A DNA stretch of 64,000 bases from Pollutimonas subterranea (GCF_002849655.1 NZ_PDNW01000002.1:124001-188000); one strand, 5' to 3'; shown: positions 45,406 through 54,616, numbered from the stretch's first letter. Notes: generated from the sequence alone by a model not told the origin. Translations and numbers: made by a program.

Positions 45406-46086
45406 ATGCAGACACTGCTACAGCCGGCCCCGCGAAGAGAGACGCTCGGTGCCAATGTGCTTTTCCAAATTAAAGACCTGCTGCTCAGCGGGCGTCTTAT
45501 GCCGGGCGAACAACTTTCCCTTCGCTCCACGGCCGAGGCATTGGGGGTCAGCGTAATGCCCGTACGCGAGGCCGTATATCAGTTAGTTGCGGACCAGGCG
45601 CTGGAAGTGGCGCCGAATCGATCGGTCAGGGTGCCCACCATGACGCGGGAACAGTTCAAGGAAATCACCGACATTCGTCTGCAGATCGAGGGCTATGCCG
45701 TAGAGCAAGCCACCTTGAAGGCCACACCGGCGCTGATACTGTCGCTTAGAAGCCTGAACGAAACGCTTGCCCGGGAAATGGACGCTCCCGACAACAACAA
45801 GGCATCGATTGTGATGCTCAACAAGGAAATCCACTTCTCGATATACGAGGCGGCGGCAATGCCCATGCTCCTGAAAATCATCGAAACGCTATGGCTCAGA
45901 ATTGGTCCGATCCTGAACTACGACATTCGTGCCGGGTCGGAACGAACACAGAACAAAATCGCCGTGAATCACCACATCAAAATGATTGACGCGCTCGAAC
46001 AGGGAATACCGGCTGAGGCCAGACAAGCGCTGCACAACGACATAAAAGGCGCCTTCGACTATATTTACGCCAAGCAATTTTCATGA
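45406..46086 (+). CDS. GntR family regulator (FadR/FCD type)
   Basis: This 226-aa regulator has a GntR winged helix (LSLRSTAEALGVSVMPVREAVYQLVADQALEV, about residues 37-68) and an all-helical FCD effector domain with EIHFSIYEAA and the late His (NHHIKMIDAL) expected at a metal or acid-ligand site. Divergent from the SDR/3HCDH/BKACE operon, so it probably controls it. The adenine deaminase gene follows after 10 bases, so the two may also be co-transcribed. Confidence 0.92.
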   Translation: MQTLLQPAPRRETLGANVLFQIKDLLLSGRLMPGEQLSLRSTAEALGVSVMPVREAVYQLVADQALEVAPNRSVRVPTMTREQFKEITDIRLQIEGYAVEQATLKATPALILSLRSLNETLAREMDAPDNNKASIVMLNKEIHFSIYEAAAMPMLLKIIETLWLRIGPILNYDIRAGSERTQNKIAVNHHIKMIDALEQGIPAEARQALHNDIKGAFDYIYAKQFS

Positions 46087-46096
46087 AGCGCCCAGC

Positions 46097-47155
46097 ATGT
46101 CCAAATCAGTACTCCAGCTAGACCTGCACACCTTTGTGCGCGGCCTGCCCAAGGCCGAACTCCATCTCCATATAGAAGGTTCGCTCGAGCCCGAGCTGAT
46201 GTTCGAGTTGGCAAGGCGCAACGGCGTTGAACTGCCCTACTCCAGTGTCGACGAGTTGCGGCGTGCCTATGCTTTCGACAGTCTTCAATCCTTCCTGGAC
46301 TTGTATTACGCCGGGGCCGGCGTGCTGATCACGGAACGCGATTTCTACGACATGACGATGGCCTATATGAGCCGGGCCAGGCAAGACGGCGTGGTACATG
46401 CGGAAATCATGTTCGATCCGCAAACGCACACGGCGCGCGGCGTGGCCATGGAAACCGTTTTCGCCGGCATTGCGCGAGCACTGCGGGAAACGCGTGCGAC
46501 CACGGGAATCACCAGTTACCTGATACTGAGCTTCCTGCGCCATCTGTCCGAGGAGGACGCCATTGCCACCCTGGAAGCGGCCCTGCCTTTGCGGGAACAG
46601 TACAACGACCTCTGGACAGGCATCGGGTTGGATTCCGCCGAGCATGGCAATCCGCCCGGCAAATTTGCACGAGTTTTTGCGCGATGCAGGGAACTGGGCT
46701 TTCGCCTGGTGGCCCACGCAGGCGAAGAAGGCCCCGCCGACTATGTGCGCGATGCGCTGGATTTGCTTCAGGTGGAACGCATCGACCATGGCGTGCGCAG
46801 TGAGGAAGACGCGGTGCTGCTGCAGCGGCTGATTGACCAGCAAGTGCCGCTGACCGTCTGTCCGCTTTCGAACCTGAAGCTGCAAGTCATTCAAAGCATG
46901 CCGCAGCACAATCTGGCACGCTTGCTGCGATTGGGCGTAATGGCTACCGTGAACTCGGACGACCCTGCCTATTTTGGCGGCTACGTGGCGGATAACTATA
47001 TTGTCTGTGCCGAACACCTGGCGTTGACGCGTCACGAACTTTTCGAGCTGGCACAAAACAGCATAACGGCATCGTTCCTGCCGCCAGAGCAGAAGCACAA
47101 GCATATGGAGACTTTGTCTGCGTATGTGGCGGACAACAGCACGCCGGCCATGTAG
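46097..47155 (+). CDS. adenine deaminase (adenosine deaminase family)
   Basis: This 352-aa zinc amidohydrolase has PKAELHLHIEGSLEPEL (zinc His pair) near residue 18, the catalytic HAGEEG near residue 213, ERIDHGVR and the late NSDDPAYFGG with the zinc Asp. The full wording (RRAYAFDSLQSFLDLYYAGA, LSFLRHLSEEDA, VNSDDPAYFGGYV) is closer to the Pseudomonas PA0148 type, which deaminates adenine, than to true adenosine deaminase. The product would be hypoxanthine and ammonia, for purine salvage. Confidence 0.88.
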   Translation: MSKSVLQLDLHTFVRGLPKAELHLHIEGSLEPELMFELARRNGVELPYSSVDELRRAYAFDSLQSFLDLYYAGAGVLITERDFYDMTMAYMSRARQDGVVHAEIMFDPQTHTARGVAMETVFAGIARALRETRATTGITSYLILSFLRHLSEEDAIATLEAALPLREQYNDLWTGIGLDSAEHGNPPGKFARVFARCRELGFRLVAHAGEEGPADYVRDALDLLQVERIDHGVRSEEDAVLLQRLIDQQVPLTVCPLSNLKLQVIQSMPQHNLARLLRLGVMATVNSDDPAYFGGYVADNYIVCAEHLALTRHELFELAQNSITASFLPPEQKHKHMETLSAYVADNSTPAM

Positions 47156-47162
47156 CGCCCAT

Positions 47163-47187
47163 AAAAAAACCCGCCTTGCGGCGGGTT
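47163..47187 (-). terminator. terminator of the cold-shock gene, possibly bidirectional
   Basis: An 8-base stem AACCCGCC/GGCGGGTT with a TTGC loop sits 20 bases after the csp stop. On the minus strand it is followed by a run of T. It also lies just after the convergent adenine deaminase gene and may end both. Confidence 0.88.
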
Positions 47188-47207
47188 CTTCTGAAATCCA
47201 GCGAAGC

Positions 47208-47417
47208 TTAGATGGCTTCGATCGATTTGGCTTGTGGGCCTTTTTGGCCTTCGGCAGCGACGAAAGAAACACGTTGGTTTTCTTCCAGCGACTTGAAGCC
47301 CGTACCGACGATGTCGGTGTGGTGCGCGAACAAGTCCTTGCCACCCGATTCAGGCTTGATGAAACCAAAGCCCTTTTCGTTGTTGAACCACTTTACAATA
47401 CCAGTTTCTGTTTGCAT
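47208..47417 (-). CDS. cold-shock protein, CspA family
   Basis: This 69-aa single cold-shock domain protein has RNP1 KGFGFI and RNP2 DLFAHH, the aromatic nucleic-acid-binding patches, and the normal CspA length. It binds single-stranded RNA or DNA and probably acts as an RNA chaperone. The 135-base spacer upstream is long and AT-rich and could hold a cold-responsive 5' leader; I see no specific structure that proves it. Confidence 0.96.
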   Translation of the reverse strand: MQTETGIVKWFNNEKGFGFIKPESGGKDLFAHHTDIVGTGFKSLEENQRVSFVAAEGQKGPQAKSIEAI

Positions 47418-47552
47418 TTTTTTGCAATCCCTAAAAATACGAGCACTATGCCCTATAGAAGACGGTCAAGGTGTAGAGATTTGAACAAAAAAATACTGTT
47501 TCCTGGTACTTCACTTGCACTAACTTCAACGAACTTGAAAATCTAACCGCTA

Positions 47553-48143
47553 ATGGTAGCATCACGAAAACAAACTGTCAAACAAAATTTAATGCCTCCA
47601 CTTCCCAGAGAATTCTACAACAGAGACACCACGCAGGTCGCTCATGACCTGCTCGGCAAACTGCTGGTTCATCACATTGACGGTGCCGAGCGCATCGGAA
47701 AGATTGTCGAGGTCGAGGCCTATTTGGGGCCACACGACCTTGCCGCGCATACCTCCAAGGGCATCACTCCCCGCACCCAAGTCATGTATGGGCCTCCCGG
47801 GTTCGCCTATGTGTACCTGATATACGGAATGCACCACTGCATGAACGTCGTCACCGAGCCGGACGGAACGGGCGCGGCCGTCCTGTTGCGGGCACTGGAG
47901 CCTATCGCCAATCTCTCGGATAACACCAAGGGTCCAGGCCGGTTATGCAAAGCCATGGGCATAGACCGCAGCCATTACGGCCACGACCTGACCAGCGAAG
48001 ATTTCTACATCACCAATGCGCCCGAGCCGCAAACGATAGAAATTGTGCCACGCCCCCGTATCGGCGTGGACTATGCCGGCGAATGGGCTGGAAAACTATT
48101 GCGCTTCTATATAGAAGGCAATCCTTATATTTCCAGGAAGTAG
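47553..48143 (+). CDS. 3-methyladenine DNA glycosylase (AAG/MPG type)
   Basis: This protein (196 aa from ATG 47553; 183 aa if the start is ATG 47592) matches the Mpg/AAG family. PREFYNRDTTQVAHDLLGKLLVH opens it, IVEVEAYLGPHDLAAH carries the catalytic Glu, and MYGPPGFAYVYLIYGMHHCMNVV is the base-pocket block. It excises alkylated purines in base excision repair. Neither start has a strong ribosome site; the shorter form begins at the conserved part. A hairpin terminator follows 47 bases after the stop. Confidence 0.92.
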   Translation: MVASRKQTVKQNLMPPLPREFYNRDTTQVAHDLLGKLLVHHIDGAERIGKIVEVEAYLGPHDLAAHTSKGITPRTQVMYGPPGFAYVYLIYGMHHCMNVVTEPDGTGAAVLLRALEPIANLSDNTKGPGRLCKAMGIDRSHYGHDLTSEDFYITNAPEPQTIEIVPRPRIGVDYAGEWAGKLLRFYIEGNPYISRK

Positions 48144-48184
48144 GCGCTCGCAGCCTTGGATGCATAAAGGCCCAACGTGCAGGC

Positions 48185-48225
48185 AAAAAAAAACCGCCTA
48201 GAGAATTGAAGCTCTAGGCGGTTTT
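48185..48225. terminator. strong hairpin terminator between mpg and tRNA-Arg
   Basis: A perfect stem (48191-48203 with 48212-48224, containing ACCGCCTAGAG) encloses an 8-base loop. On the minus strand it is followed by a long T-run, so it ends the tRNA-Arg transcript; on the plus strand it has a TTTT in its arm and probably also ends the mpg transcript. Confidence 0.88.
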
Positions 48226-48251
48226 AACCAACAAACTACATTGGTAAATTC

Positions 48252-48328
48252 TGGCGCGGCTGGCAGGATTCGAACCCACGACCCCTTGGTTCGTAGCCAA
48301 GTACTCTATCCAACTGAGCTACAGCCGC
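48252..48328 (-). tRNA. tRNA-Arg (anticodon ACG)
   Basis: A 77-base cloverleaf is readable on the minus strand. The acceptor stem GCGGCTG/CAGCCGC is followed by G and an encoded CCA (48252-48254). The anticodon stem CTTGG/CCAAG holds the loop CTACGAA with anticodon ACG, which after inosine editing reads CGU, CGC and CGA. The T-loop TTCGAAT is intact. Confidence 0.97.
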
Positions 48329-48424
48329 TTTGGAAGAGGCGTAACTATAACACAGATTTTTTTTCGTGTCCCGCGCGCCTTTGGCGATGGTGAGTAGAAT
48401 GAGGTTTTCGCCAAGGATTCCGGC

Positions 48425-49354
48425 ATGAGCCCACCCCGCGCTGCTTACTCTTATGACTACTCGCGTATCGAAACCGTCATTTCAGGCTTTGTCCCAGCGT
48501 GGAGGTTCATGAACTTCCATGCCGTGGTCGCCATCGCACGCGGAGCGCTGACACCGGGCGTCATGGCCTCTACAAGCCTGGACGTCCCGCTGCATGCGCT
48601 GGCCTATGCTCGTGCCAGTCGACAGGTCTCCTGGTATACCGTCGATCAGCCCCAACCAAACAGCCGCCTGCTTCTCATTGAAGATGTTGCCGGACGCGGC
48701 ACCACCTTGTCGGACAGCGTAGATTATTTGCGTGCGCAAGGTCACGACGTTACCGTCTTTACCTTGGCCTACGATGACGAATCACGTATCAAGCCGGATT
48801 TTGGGATAGAGATCCCGACGGGCTTCCGGGCCTGGTTCCCATGGGAACGGGAATCCATTACCCCATCGTTCGATGCGACCCGGAATTGCCCTGACCGGCT
48901 CGCCTATGACTACGCGTCCTGGGCCATTGACCTGGACGGCGTGCTATTGATGGATTTGCCTGAACACGAATACGCGCAGGCGCTGCATGAAACCCTGGCG
49001 CGCCGGGATGTGCTGCCTCCCAGTGCCAGCTTGCCGCAGCTTGATTTGAGCGACATTACGATTATCACCGGCCGCCCCGAGCAGGATCGCGAACGCACAC
49101 AGTGCTGGTTGGATCAGCATGGGTTTCATGGGCCATTGATCATGCGCGACGAGGCCCTTCACACCGCGGCACAAAGTGCCTCGCACAAGGCGCAAGCAAT
49201 TCTCGCACGATGCCACACGCACTTTATTGAAAGCGATCCCAGGCAGGCGCTTGATATTGCCAGCCTAGCCCCGGTCGCACGCGTGGTGTGGTGGAATGGC
49301 AGCAAGGCGCTGATGGTCTACGCCAATGCCGTGGAACAACTTGATATGGCCTAA
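48425..49354 (+). CDS. phosphoribosyltransferase-HAD fusion protein
   Basis: This 309-aa protein joins two domains. The N-terminal half (to about residue 130) is a type I phosphoribosyltransferase fold with the PRPP-loop signature LLLIEDVAGRGTTLSDS near residues 81-97 and an early VVAIARGALTPGV flexible-loop region. The C-terminal half starts with AIDLDGVLLMD near residue 167, the HAD nucleophile motif DxD, then IITGRPEQDR and the late motif FIESDPRQA. It may both make and hydrolyse a phosphoribosyl compound; the substrate is unknown. Stands alone, downstream of tRNA-Arg on the other strand. Confidence 0.82.
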   Translation: MSPPRAAYSYDYSRIETVISGFVPAWRFMNFHAVVAIARGALTPGVMASTSLDVPLHALAYARASRQVSWYTVDQPQPNSRLLLIEDVAGRGTTLSDSVDYLRAQGHDVTVFTLAYDDESRIKPDFGIEIPTGFRAWFPWERESITPSFDATRNCPDRLAYDYASWAIDLDGVLLMDLPEHEYAQALHETLARRDVLPPSASLPQLDLSDITIITGRPEQDRERTQCWLDQHGFHGPLIMRDEALHTAAQSASHKAQAILARCHTHFIESDPRQALDIASLAPVARVVWWNGSKALMVYANAVEQLDMA

Positions 49355-49478
49355 TAAACCTGCGCGACCGCCTTCATGAATCGTATCAATCCAGCGATGA
49401 TTTTGGTTAAGATGCGATATTCGATAAAAAAGACGGCCGTACCACCCCACGTCCAGACAAAAATCAAGGAGATGTTTC

Positions 49479-50645
49479 TTGCCCAGTCCATCCAAAATCA
49501 CCTGCATGGAAGACTTTCGCCGGCTAGCCCAGCGCCGGGTCCCTCGAATGTTTTACGATTATGCCGACTCCGGCTCCTGGACAGAAGGCACGTACCGCTC
49601 CAACGAAACTGATTTCCATAAATTGAAGTTTCGCCAGCGTGTAGCCGTTGACATTGAAACGCGTACTCACCGCAGTTCAATGATAGGGATCGATGTCGCC
49701 ATGCCCGTGGCCATCGCGCCAACCGGCCTGACTGGCATGCAACATGCCGACGGAGAAATCCTGGGTGCCAAGGCAGCCGAAAAATTCGGTATTCCGTTCA
49801 CCTTGTCGACCATGAGCATCTGCTCCATCGAAGATATCGCGGCCCATACGCACAAGCCATTCTGGTTCCAGTTGTACGTCATGCGTGATCGGGACTTCAT
49901 CGAGCGCCTGATTAACCGTGCCAAGGCCGCCAATTGCTCGGCCCTGGTACTGACGCTGGACCTGCAGGTATTGGGGCAACGCCATAAAGACATCAAGAAC
50001 GGTTTATCCACGCCTCCACGTCCCACCTTCGCCAATCTGGTCAACCTGGCCACCAAGCCAAGTTGGTGCCTGGGCATGCTGGGAACCAAGCGCCGCAGTT
50101 TCGGCAATATTGTCGGCCATGCCAAGGGCGTGGGCGATCTGTCTTCGCTGTCGTCATGGACGGCCGAGCAATTCGATCCCGCCCTTAGCTGGAAGGATAT
50201 TGAATGGATCAAGAAATGCTGGGGTGGAAAACTGATACTCAAAGGCATCATGGACGCTGAAGACGCGCGCCTTGCCGTCGACAGTGGCGCCGATGCCCTG
50301 GTCGTCTCCAACCATGGTGGTCGCCAGCTTGACGGCGCACCCTCCTCCATTTCCGCGCTGCCGGCAATTGCCCACGCCGTAGGCAAGGAAATCGAAGTAT
50401 GGATGGACGGTGGCATCCGTTCAGGGCAGGACGTGCTCAAGGCCATCGCGCTGGGCGCCAAGGGCACCATGATAGGACGCTCTTTCCTGTATTCGCTGGG
50501 CGCCATGGGAGAAGCCGGTGTGACGCGCTGCCTTCAGATGATCGCCAACGAGCTGGACATCACCATGGGCTTCTGCGGCCATACCGATATCCACAATATC
50601 GACCGCTCAATTTTATTGAACGGCGATATATTCGATCGCCGTTGA
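49479..50645 (+). CDS. FMN-dependent alpha-hydroxy-acid dehydrogenase (LldD-like)
   Basis: This 388-aa enzyme is of the lactate dehydrogenase/glycolate oxidase family. Blocks include MFYDYADSGSWTEGTYRSN near residue 25, PVAIAPTGLTGMQHADGE near residue 76, the catalytic VSNHGGRQLDGAPSS near residue 270 and the FMN phosphate site DGGIRSGQDVLKAIALGAK. It oxidises an alpha-hydroxy acid, probably L-lactate or an analogue. The start is TTG 49479: AAGGAG at 49466-49471 is well placed, and the ATG at 49472 is out of frame. Confidence 0.9.
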   Translation: MPSPSKITCMEDFRRLAQRRVPRMFYDYADSGSWTEGTYRSNETDFHKLKFRQRVAVDIETRTHRSSMIGIDVAMPVAIAPTGLTGMQHADGEILGAKAAEKFGIPFTLSTMSICSIEDIAAHTHKPFWFQLYVMRDRDFIERLINRAKAANCSALVLTLDLQVLGQRHKDIKNGLSTPPRPTFANLVNLATKPSWCLGMLGTKRRSFGNIVGHAKGVGDLSSLSSWTAEQFDPALSWKDIEWIKKCWGGKLILKGIMDAEDARLAVDSGADALVVSNHGGRQLDGAPSSISALPAIAHAVGKEIEVWMDGGIRSGQDVLKAIALGAKGTMIGRSFLYSLGAMGEAGVTRCLQMIANELDITMGFCGHTDIHNIDRSILLNGDIFDRR

Positions 50646-50665
50646 TTCACGGCACCGCTTCGCGC

Positions 50666-51256
50666 CTAGGCTGACGGATTCACCAGCTCGGGCGTGAGAC
50701 GCGCCCTGCCTGGTTCGACCGTGGTGAGCGGGTCAACGGCCTGCATGGTTTGCAGGCAGCGACGGGTAAGCATCTGGTATTGGCGCGTTCCAAACGACTT
50801 GCCCGCCACTTCGGCGTCGCTCAGCTCACGCAAGACACGTGCCGGCGCACCCACCACCAGGCTGCGCGGCGGCACCACCAGGCCCGTCTTCACAAAAGCC
50901 ATGGCCGCCACGACACTGGAATGACCAATGACGGCCTGGTCCATGACCACGGCGTTCATGCCCACCATGGCGTTGCGTTCGATAGTACAGCCGTGCAGTA
51001 CTGCACCATGCCCGATGTGCCCATCGACATCGACAATGGTGTCATTGCCGCCCACGCCATGAATGACACAGGTGTCTTGCACGTTAGAGCCTTCCTTGAG
51101 CTCGATTCGGCCGAAATCCCCCCGCAAACTGGCGAGCGGGCCAATATACACGCCCGCACCGACAATGACGTCGCCAATGAGGACCGCGGTGGGATGCACG
51201 TAGGCCGAAGGATGGACCACGGGAACGATGCCGTCGATGGCATAAACTTTGAACAT
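50666..51256 (-). CDS. gamma-carbonic-anhydrase-like hexapeptide protein (PaaY/CaiE type)
   Basis: This 196-aa left-handed beta-helix protein has repeated hexapeptides (for example [24 protein letters not shown]) and the metal-type His residues in CVIHG and [11 protein letters not shown]. Its wording resembles PaaY, a thioesterase linked to phenylacetate degradation, and CaiE. No paa genes are nearby, so the specific role is uncertain. It lies downstream of lodB on the same strand (83-base gap) and convergent to the alpha-hydroxy-acid dehydrogenase gene. Confidence 0.85.
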   Translation of the reverse strand: MFKVYAIDGIVPVVHPSAYVHPTAVLIGDVIVGAGVYIGPLASLRGDFGRIELKEGSNVQDTCVIHGVGGNDTIVDVDGHIGHGAVLHGCTIERNAMVGMNAVVMDQAVIGHSSVVAAMAFVKTGLVVPPRSLVVGAPARVLRELSDAEVAGKSFGTRQYQMLTRRCLQTMQAVDPLTTVEPGRARLTPELVNPSA

Positions 51257-51339
51257 GCAGCGAGTCTCCGAGACTTTTATACCTGGTTGCGGAACGGTTG
51301 TTCAATTTACCAGCGAGCATGCCTTGTGGACAAGGCTTT

Positions 51340-52473
51340 CTACCCCGGCACCGTGGATTCAGTCAGATCCAGGGCTGAACGCCGCCGGACCCAGAACGCC
51401 GAATCGGCAAATCGGCCTTCCCGCCCGTACAAGACGGCGCGCTGTGCCAGGAATTGCTTTCTGCCCGCCTCCAGTGCGTCCGCATAGGCTGTTAATGGCG
51501 CGCGATCGCCCGCTAGGGTAGCCACGGCGGCGTCTCCAACGCGTGTCGCGCACCACAATGCCGACGTGATGCCATGCGAAGACAATGGATCAAACGCAGC
51601 CGCCGCATCGCCCACTGCGGCCCAGGCAGCGCCATTCGCTGCCCAGCCACAAGCGCGATCCAGCCATGTTGTTCCGGCGCTGGCCAGCCTGGGGGCTCGG
51701 TCGGCGACGAAACCCGCCTCGGACACCCAGCGGCCAATATAGTCGGTATCGGCCAACAGGCGCCGCCATACCGCTGGATCACGCGACAGGCCGGCGGGCA
51801 GTATGTCCGGGTCGGAAAAATAGACCAGCGACAGCCGGCCATCAGCCAGCAAGGACGCATACCACCAGCCGTCCCGCTGCGCTTCAATAAGCGTGGCCGG
51901 CGTCGGCGCCACGGGACTATCGTGCTGACGCAATATGACCGCCGCTGCCGCAAGATTATCGGCACGCCGGTACGCGGAAAGATGGCGGCCCACTGCGGCG
52001 CCACGGCCGCTGGCATCGATGACGAACCGGGCAGTCGCCACAACGCCATCGGCCAATGTCAGTCGCCACCCGTTGTCGTCGAGCGGCACCACGGACGCTA
52101 ACGTACAGGTGTGACGCAGAGCCACTGCCGCAGCCCGGTCGGACAAGCCGGATTCAAATATCCGCCTGTCCAGCACCCGACCCGGCCCGTCCAGATGAAT
52201 GATGGCATTCCGTTCCACCAGGCGCGAAGAGCCCCAGGCTGAAAAGGTCGTATTGGCCGGCCTGTGCCGCGGGCTGTCGAGCAAATCCTGCAAACCCAGC
52301 CTGGTCAATATCGCGTTCGCCGCCGGTGCCAGCGATTCCCCGACGGGATCGTGTTGGGTGCACGCCGAAGGCCCTATCCACAATGGCTCAATACCGTAGC
52401 GGGATAGTGCAATGCACGTCGCGGCAGCTGCGATGCCGCCTCCCACGACGGCTACGTCGACAGCGATATTCAT
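51340..52473 (-). CDS. lodB: LodB-like flavoprotein, predicted quinone-cofactor maturase
   Basis: This 377-aa FAD-dependent protein has the dinucleotide motif VAVVGGGIAAAATCIALSR at its N-terminus and the later GDAAAAFDPLSSHGITSAL block of the tryptophan-halogenase/geranylgeranyl-reductase-like flavoproteins. In Marinomonas LodB is needed to make the cysteine tryptophylquinone of LodA. ATG 52473 overlaps the stop of the upstream lodA-like gene as ATGA, so the pair is coupled. The LodB call depends mainly on that partner. Confidence 0.8.
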   Translation of the reverse strand: MNIAVDVAVVGGGIAAAATCIALSRYGIEPLWIGPSACTQHDPVGESLAPAANAILTRLGLQDLLDSPRHRPANTTFSAWGSSRLVERNAIIHLDGPGRVLDRRIFESGLSDRAAAVALRHTCTLASVVPLDDNGWRLTLADGVVATARFVIDASGRGAAVGRHLSAYRRADNLAAAAVILRQHDSPVAPTPATLIEAQRDGWWYASLLADGRLSLVYFSDPDILPAGLSRDPAVWRRLLADTDYIGRWVSEAGFVADRAPRLASAGTTWLDRACGWAANGAAWAAVGDAAAAFDPLSSHGITSALWCATRVGDAAVATLAGDRAPLTAYADALEAGRKQFLAQRAVLYGREGRFADSAFWVRRRSALDLTESTVPG

Positions 52474-54518
52474 CGCGGCAGCTGTCCGTCCCGAAGCGAC
52501 CAATCAAAGCGCATCTCTGTATTGGAACGGCCGATTTCCACATACAGCTCGTCGGGGATTCCCGCAGGCTTGCCGGCATCCGTTGGTCCGGCACGTTTTT
52601 CGACAAAACCCATATGCTGCCAAAGACGGATCATGTTTGTGATTCCGTCCCAGTAGCTGCCATTGGCGTGATAGCCGATACCGGCAACGCCGCGCGACCA
52701 CGCCACCCTGGTTTCGTAGAATTTAAGCCTTGCATCGGCGGAAAGGTCCGCCCGCATAAGCTGCTCGTAATGATGCTGCGGCAGGACATCGATGGGCAGC
52801 AACGCGGGCCACCATGCCGCAGACGGGAAATCTTCCTGCATGACGACCTGCTGGCAACTGAAGGCATCGCACTGCCATGGCAGCCCCATCCAGCGCGTCA
52901 AGTCGCCCGGCATCTGTGGGCCGATGGGCGCCGGCGCACCATTGCCGCCCTTCAGTGCTTTCTCGGTCGTCAGCAAACGCCCAACGTTCTGCAACAGGCT
53001 TCCGCGCTCGCCTTGGGCAATGCGGAAGGGTTCCTGCGTGCTGTCGTAAGCCCGCGCATACAAAGGAGCGAGGCGCATGTAGTAGCTAAGCTCCACGCCC
53101 GGATGGAACGCGCCTCCGGAACAGGGTTCCAGCGCCGCTTCAGTCAATGCCGCAGGCTGAAGGGCCACGTCGATATCATCCAGCGTGGCAATGGCGTTCG
53201 CAGCCGCATCATCAAGGTCGTCAACGAAATTGCCCGCCGCCCACTCTTTCAGCCATGCATACTGCAGCTTGGGAAACTGGAACCACTGCAAAGGACTGCC
53301 GTCGTAATTGATGCCATCGCCCGGCATGTAAGGCATCTTGAGCCGTTCTTCCTTGTAGGCCTGGTCACTGATGTTTTCAGGATTGCGAAACTTCTGGAAT
53401 ATCGATGAACGGAACTGAGCATTTTCAGGCGATGGATCGGCAAGCTGGGCCACGTAGGCGGGATCGGTAAAGTCGCCAATACCCAGCCAGCCCTGGCGCA
53501 AGTTTGCCTCCGAAGCCACCCACTCCGCCAGCCCCAGGCGTCGAAACGTCGGATAGATATGTTTCCGGAAGGACAAGGGCAATGCCGGCACATCGGTCCA
53601 GCCTTCGCGCACATTCAGGTCGGCAACCACATCGTACAAGGTGGTGATGGGCGGAATGTCGGGCGCAAAGTTCGGGCCCACACTAGCCACCCAGGAATGC
53701 GCCGCCTTCAGGCGTCGGCCATCCGGCAAGGTAACGGTTGCGCCGACAGGACCGTCGCACCAGTCGTCATACCATCCATCGTTATCGGCAAAGCTTGTAA
53801 TCGGACTGCCGACAGGGCTGCGCGACACGCCATCCGGCGGAAAAACCAATAAGCGCCCTTTGTCATCGGTGCGCAAGTGGCCCAGCCCGACGTCAGTCTT
53901 ATCGTAGAATCGGCCCACCATGGCATGCGCGGCGGACGTCCCATCGGCATTCGCGTCGATGCCTGAAATTGTCTTGCGGCCGCCGTCGATCAGCAGCATC
54001 TGCTCGCGCTGTGCATCCGAGACAAAATACTGATTGCGCAATTGACCGGGCAGGCCCGGAGCCAGCTCGCCATTATCGAGTGGGTTATTAAACCCGTACC
54101 AGGCCGCCTTGGTGTTGGCCACGTGTACGCTCCATTCGATGCTTGCCTTTCCCTGGGTGATCTCGCCAATGACCCTGTCGTGGTCGTCAAAAGCGTAAAC
54201 CCGGAAGCGCTGGATCTGCTTCTTGATGAGTTGCGCCCCGTCCTTGAAGCCGCCTTCAGGTTGCGATGGCAGGCCGGGGACCTCAGGAGCCAAGAACCAC
54301 TGGGGACTGCCACCGACCCGGCAGATACCAATGGCGGGATAAATGCCCAACCGTGCGATCTTGGCATCCGCCGGCGCGACAGGGGCTGCCGACGCTTCGG
54401 TGAAGTCCGTTCCTGCGATGGCGGCACGGGCCAGCATGGGAAAACCGAATGCAAGGGCCCCTGCCCCAGCCAGGAAATCCCGTCGGCTAACCGCCGTATT
54501 GGATACGTCTGACGACAT
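52470..54518 (-). CDS. lodA: LodA-like cysteine-tryptophylquinone amine oxidase with Tat signal
   Basis: This 682-aa protein matches the LodA/GoxA family (L-lysine epsilon-oxidase, glycine oxidase). It carries a twin-arginine signal, SRRDFLAGAGALAFGFPMLA, at residues 11-30. Family blocks are IARLGIYPAIGICRVGGSPQWFLAPE near residue 55, WVASVGPNFAPDI near residue 276, EPCSGGAFHPGVE near residue 465 and MGLPWQCDAFSC near residue 544; Cys466 and Trp548 are the candidate cross-linked pair. The products would be an aldehyde, ammonia and H2O2; the substrate is unknown. ATG 54518 with AGGGACA upstream is the start. Confidence 0.82.
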   Translation of the reverse strand: MSSDVSNTAVSRRDFLAGAGALAFGFPMLARAAIAGTDFTEASAAPVAPADAKIARLGIYPAIGICRVGGSPQWFLAPEVPGLPSQPEGGFKDGAQLIKKQIQRFRVYAFDDHDRVIGEITQGKASIEWSVHVANTKAAWYGFNNPLDNGELAPGLPGQLRNQYFVSDAQREQMLLIDGGRKTISGIDANADGTSAAHAMVGRFYDKTDVGLGHLRTDDKGRLLVFPPDGVSRSPVGSPITSFADNDGWYDDWCDGPVGATVTLPDGRRLKAAHSWVASVGPNFAPDIPPITTLYDVVADLNVREGWTDVPALPLSFRKHIYPTFRRLGLAEWVASEANLRQGWLGIGDFTDPAYVAQLADPSPENAQFRSSIFQKFRNPENISDQAYKEERLKMPYMPGDGINYDGSPLQWFQFPKLQYAWLKEWAAGNFVDDLDDAAANAIATLDDIDVALQPAALTEAALEPCSGGAFHPGVELSYYMRLAPLYARAYDSTQEPFRIAQGERGSLLQNVGRLLTTEKALKGGNGAPAPIGPQMPGDLTRWMGLPWQCDAFSCQQVVMQEDFPSAAWWPALLPIDVLPQHHYEQLMRADLSADARLKFYETRVAWSRGVAGIGYHANGSYWDGITNMIRLWQHMGFVEKRAGPTDAGKPAGIPDELYVEIGRSNTEMRFDWSLRDGQLPR

Positions 54519-54599
54519 CTTGTCCCTTTTATTCTGCAATATTGTAAGTCGATGTTTCGATTTTAGCAGAGGGAAAAGACGGTTTAAGAGGGGCAGAGA

Positions 54600-54616
54600 G
54601 ACCGGACGCTCCGGTC
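54600..54616. other. short perfect hairpin between znuD-like and lodA-like genes
   Basis: GACCGGA and TCCGGTC (7-base arms, 3-base loop) lie 34 bases upstream of the receptor gene's stop side, in the 132-base gap. A T-run follows on the plus strand, none on the minus strand, so it may not stop receptor-to-lodA transcription. It could be an mRNA-processing hairpin. Confidence 0.4.

Noticed and set aside
48185-48328. tRNA-Arg with flanking hairpin as an integration site of a mobile island
   Set aside because: No integrase, direct repeat of the tRNA 3' end or change in gene character is visible on either side.
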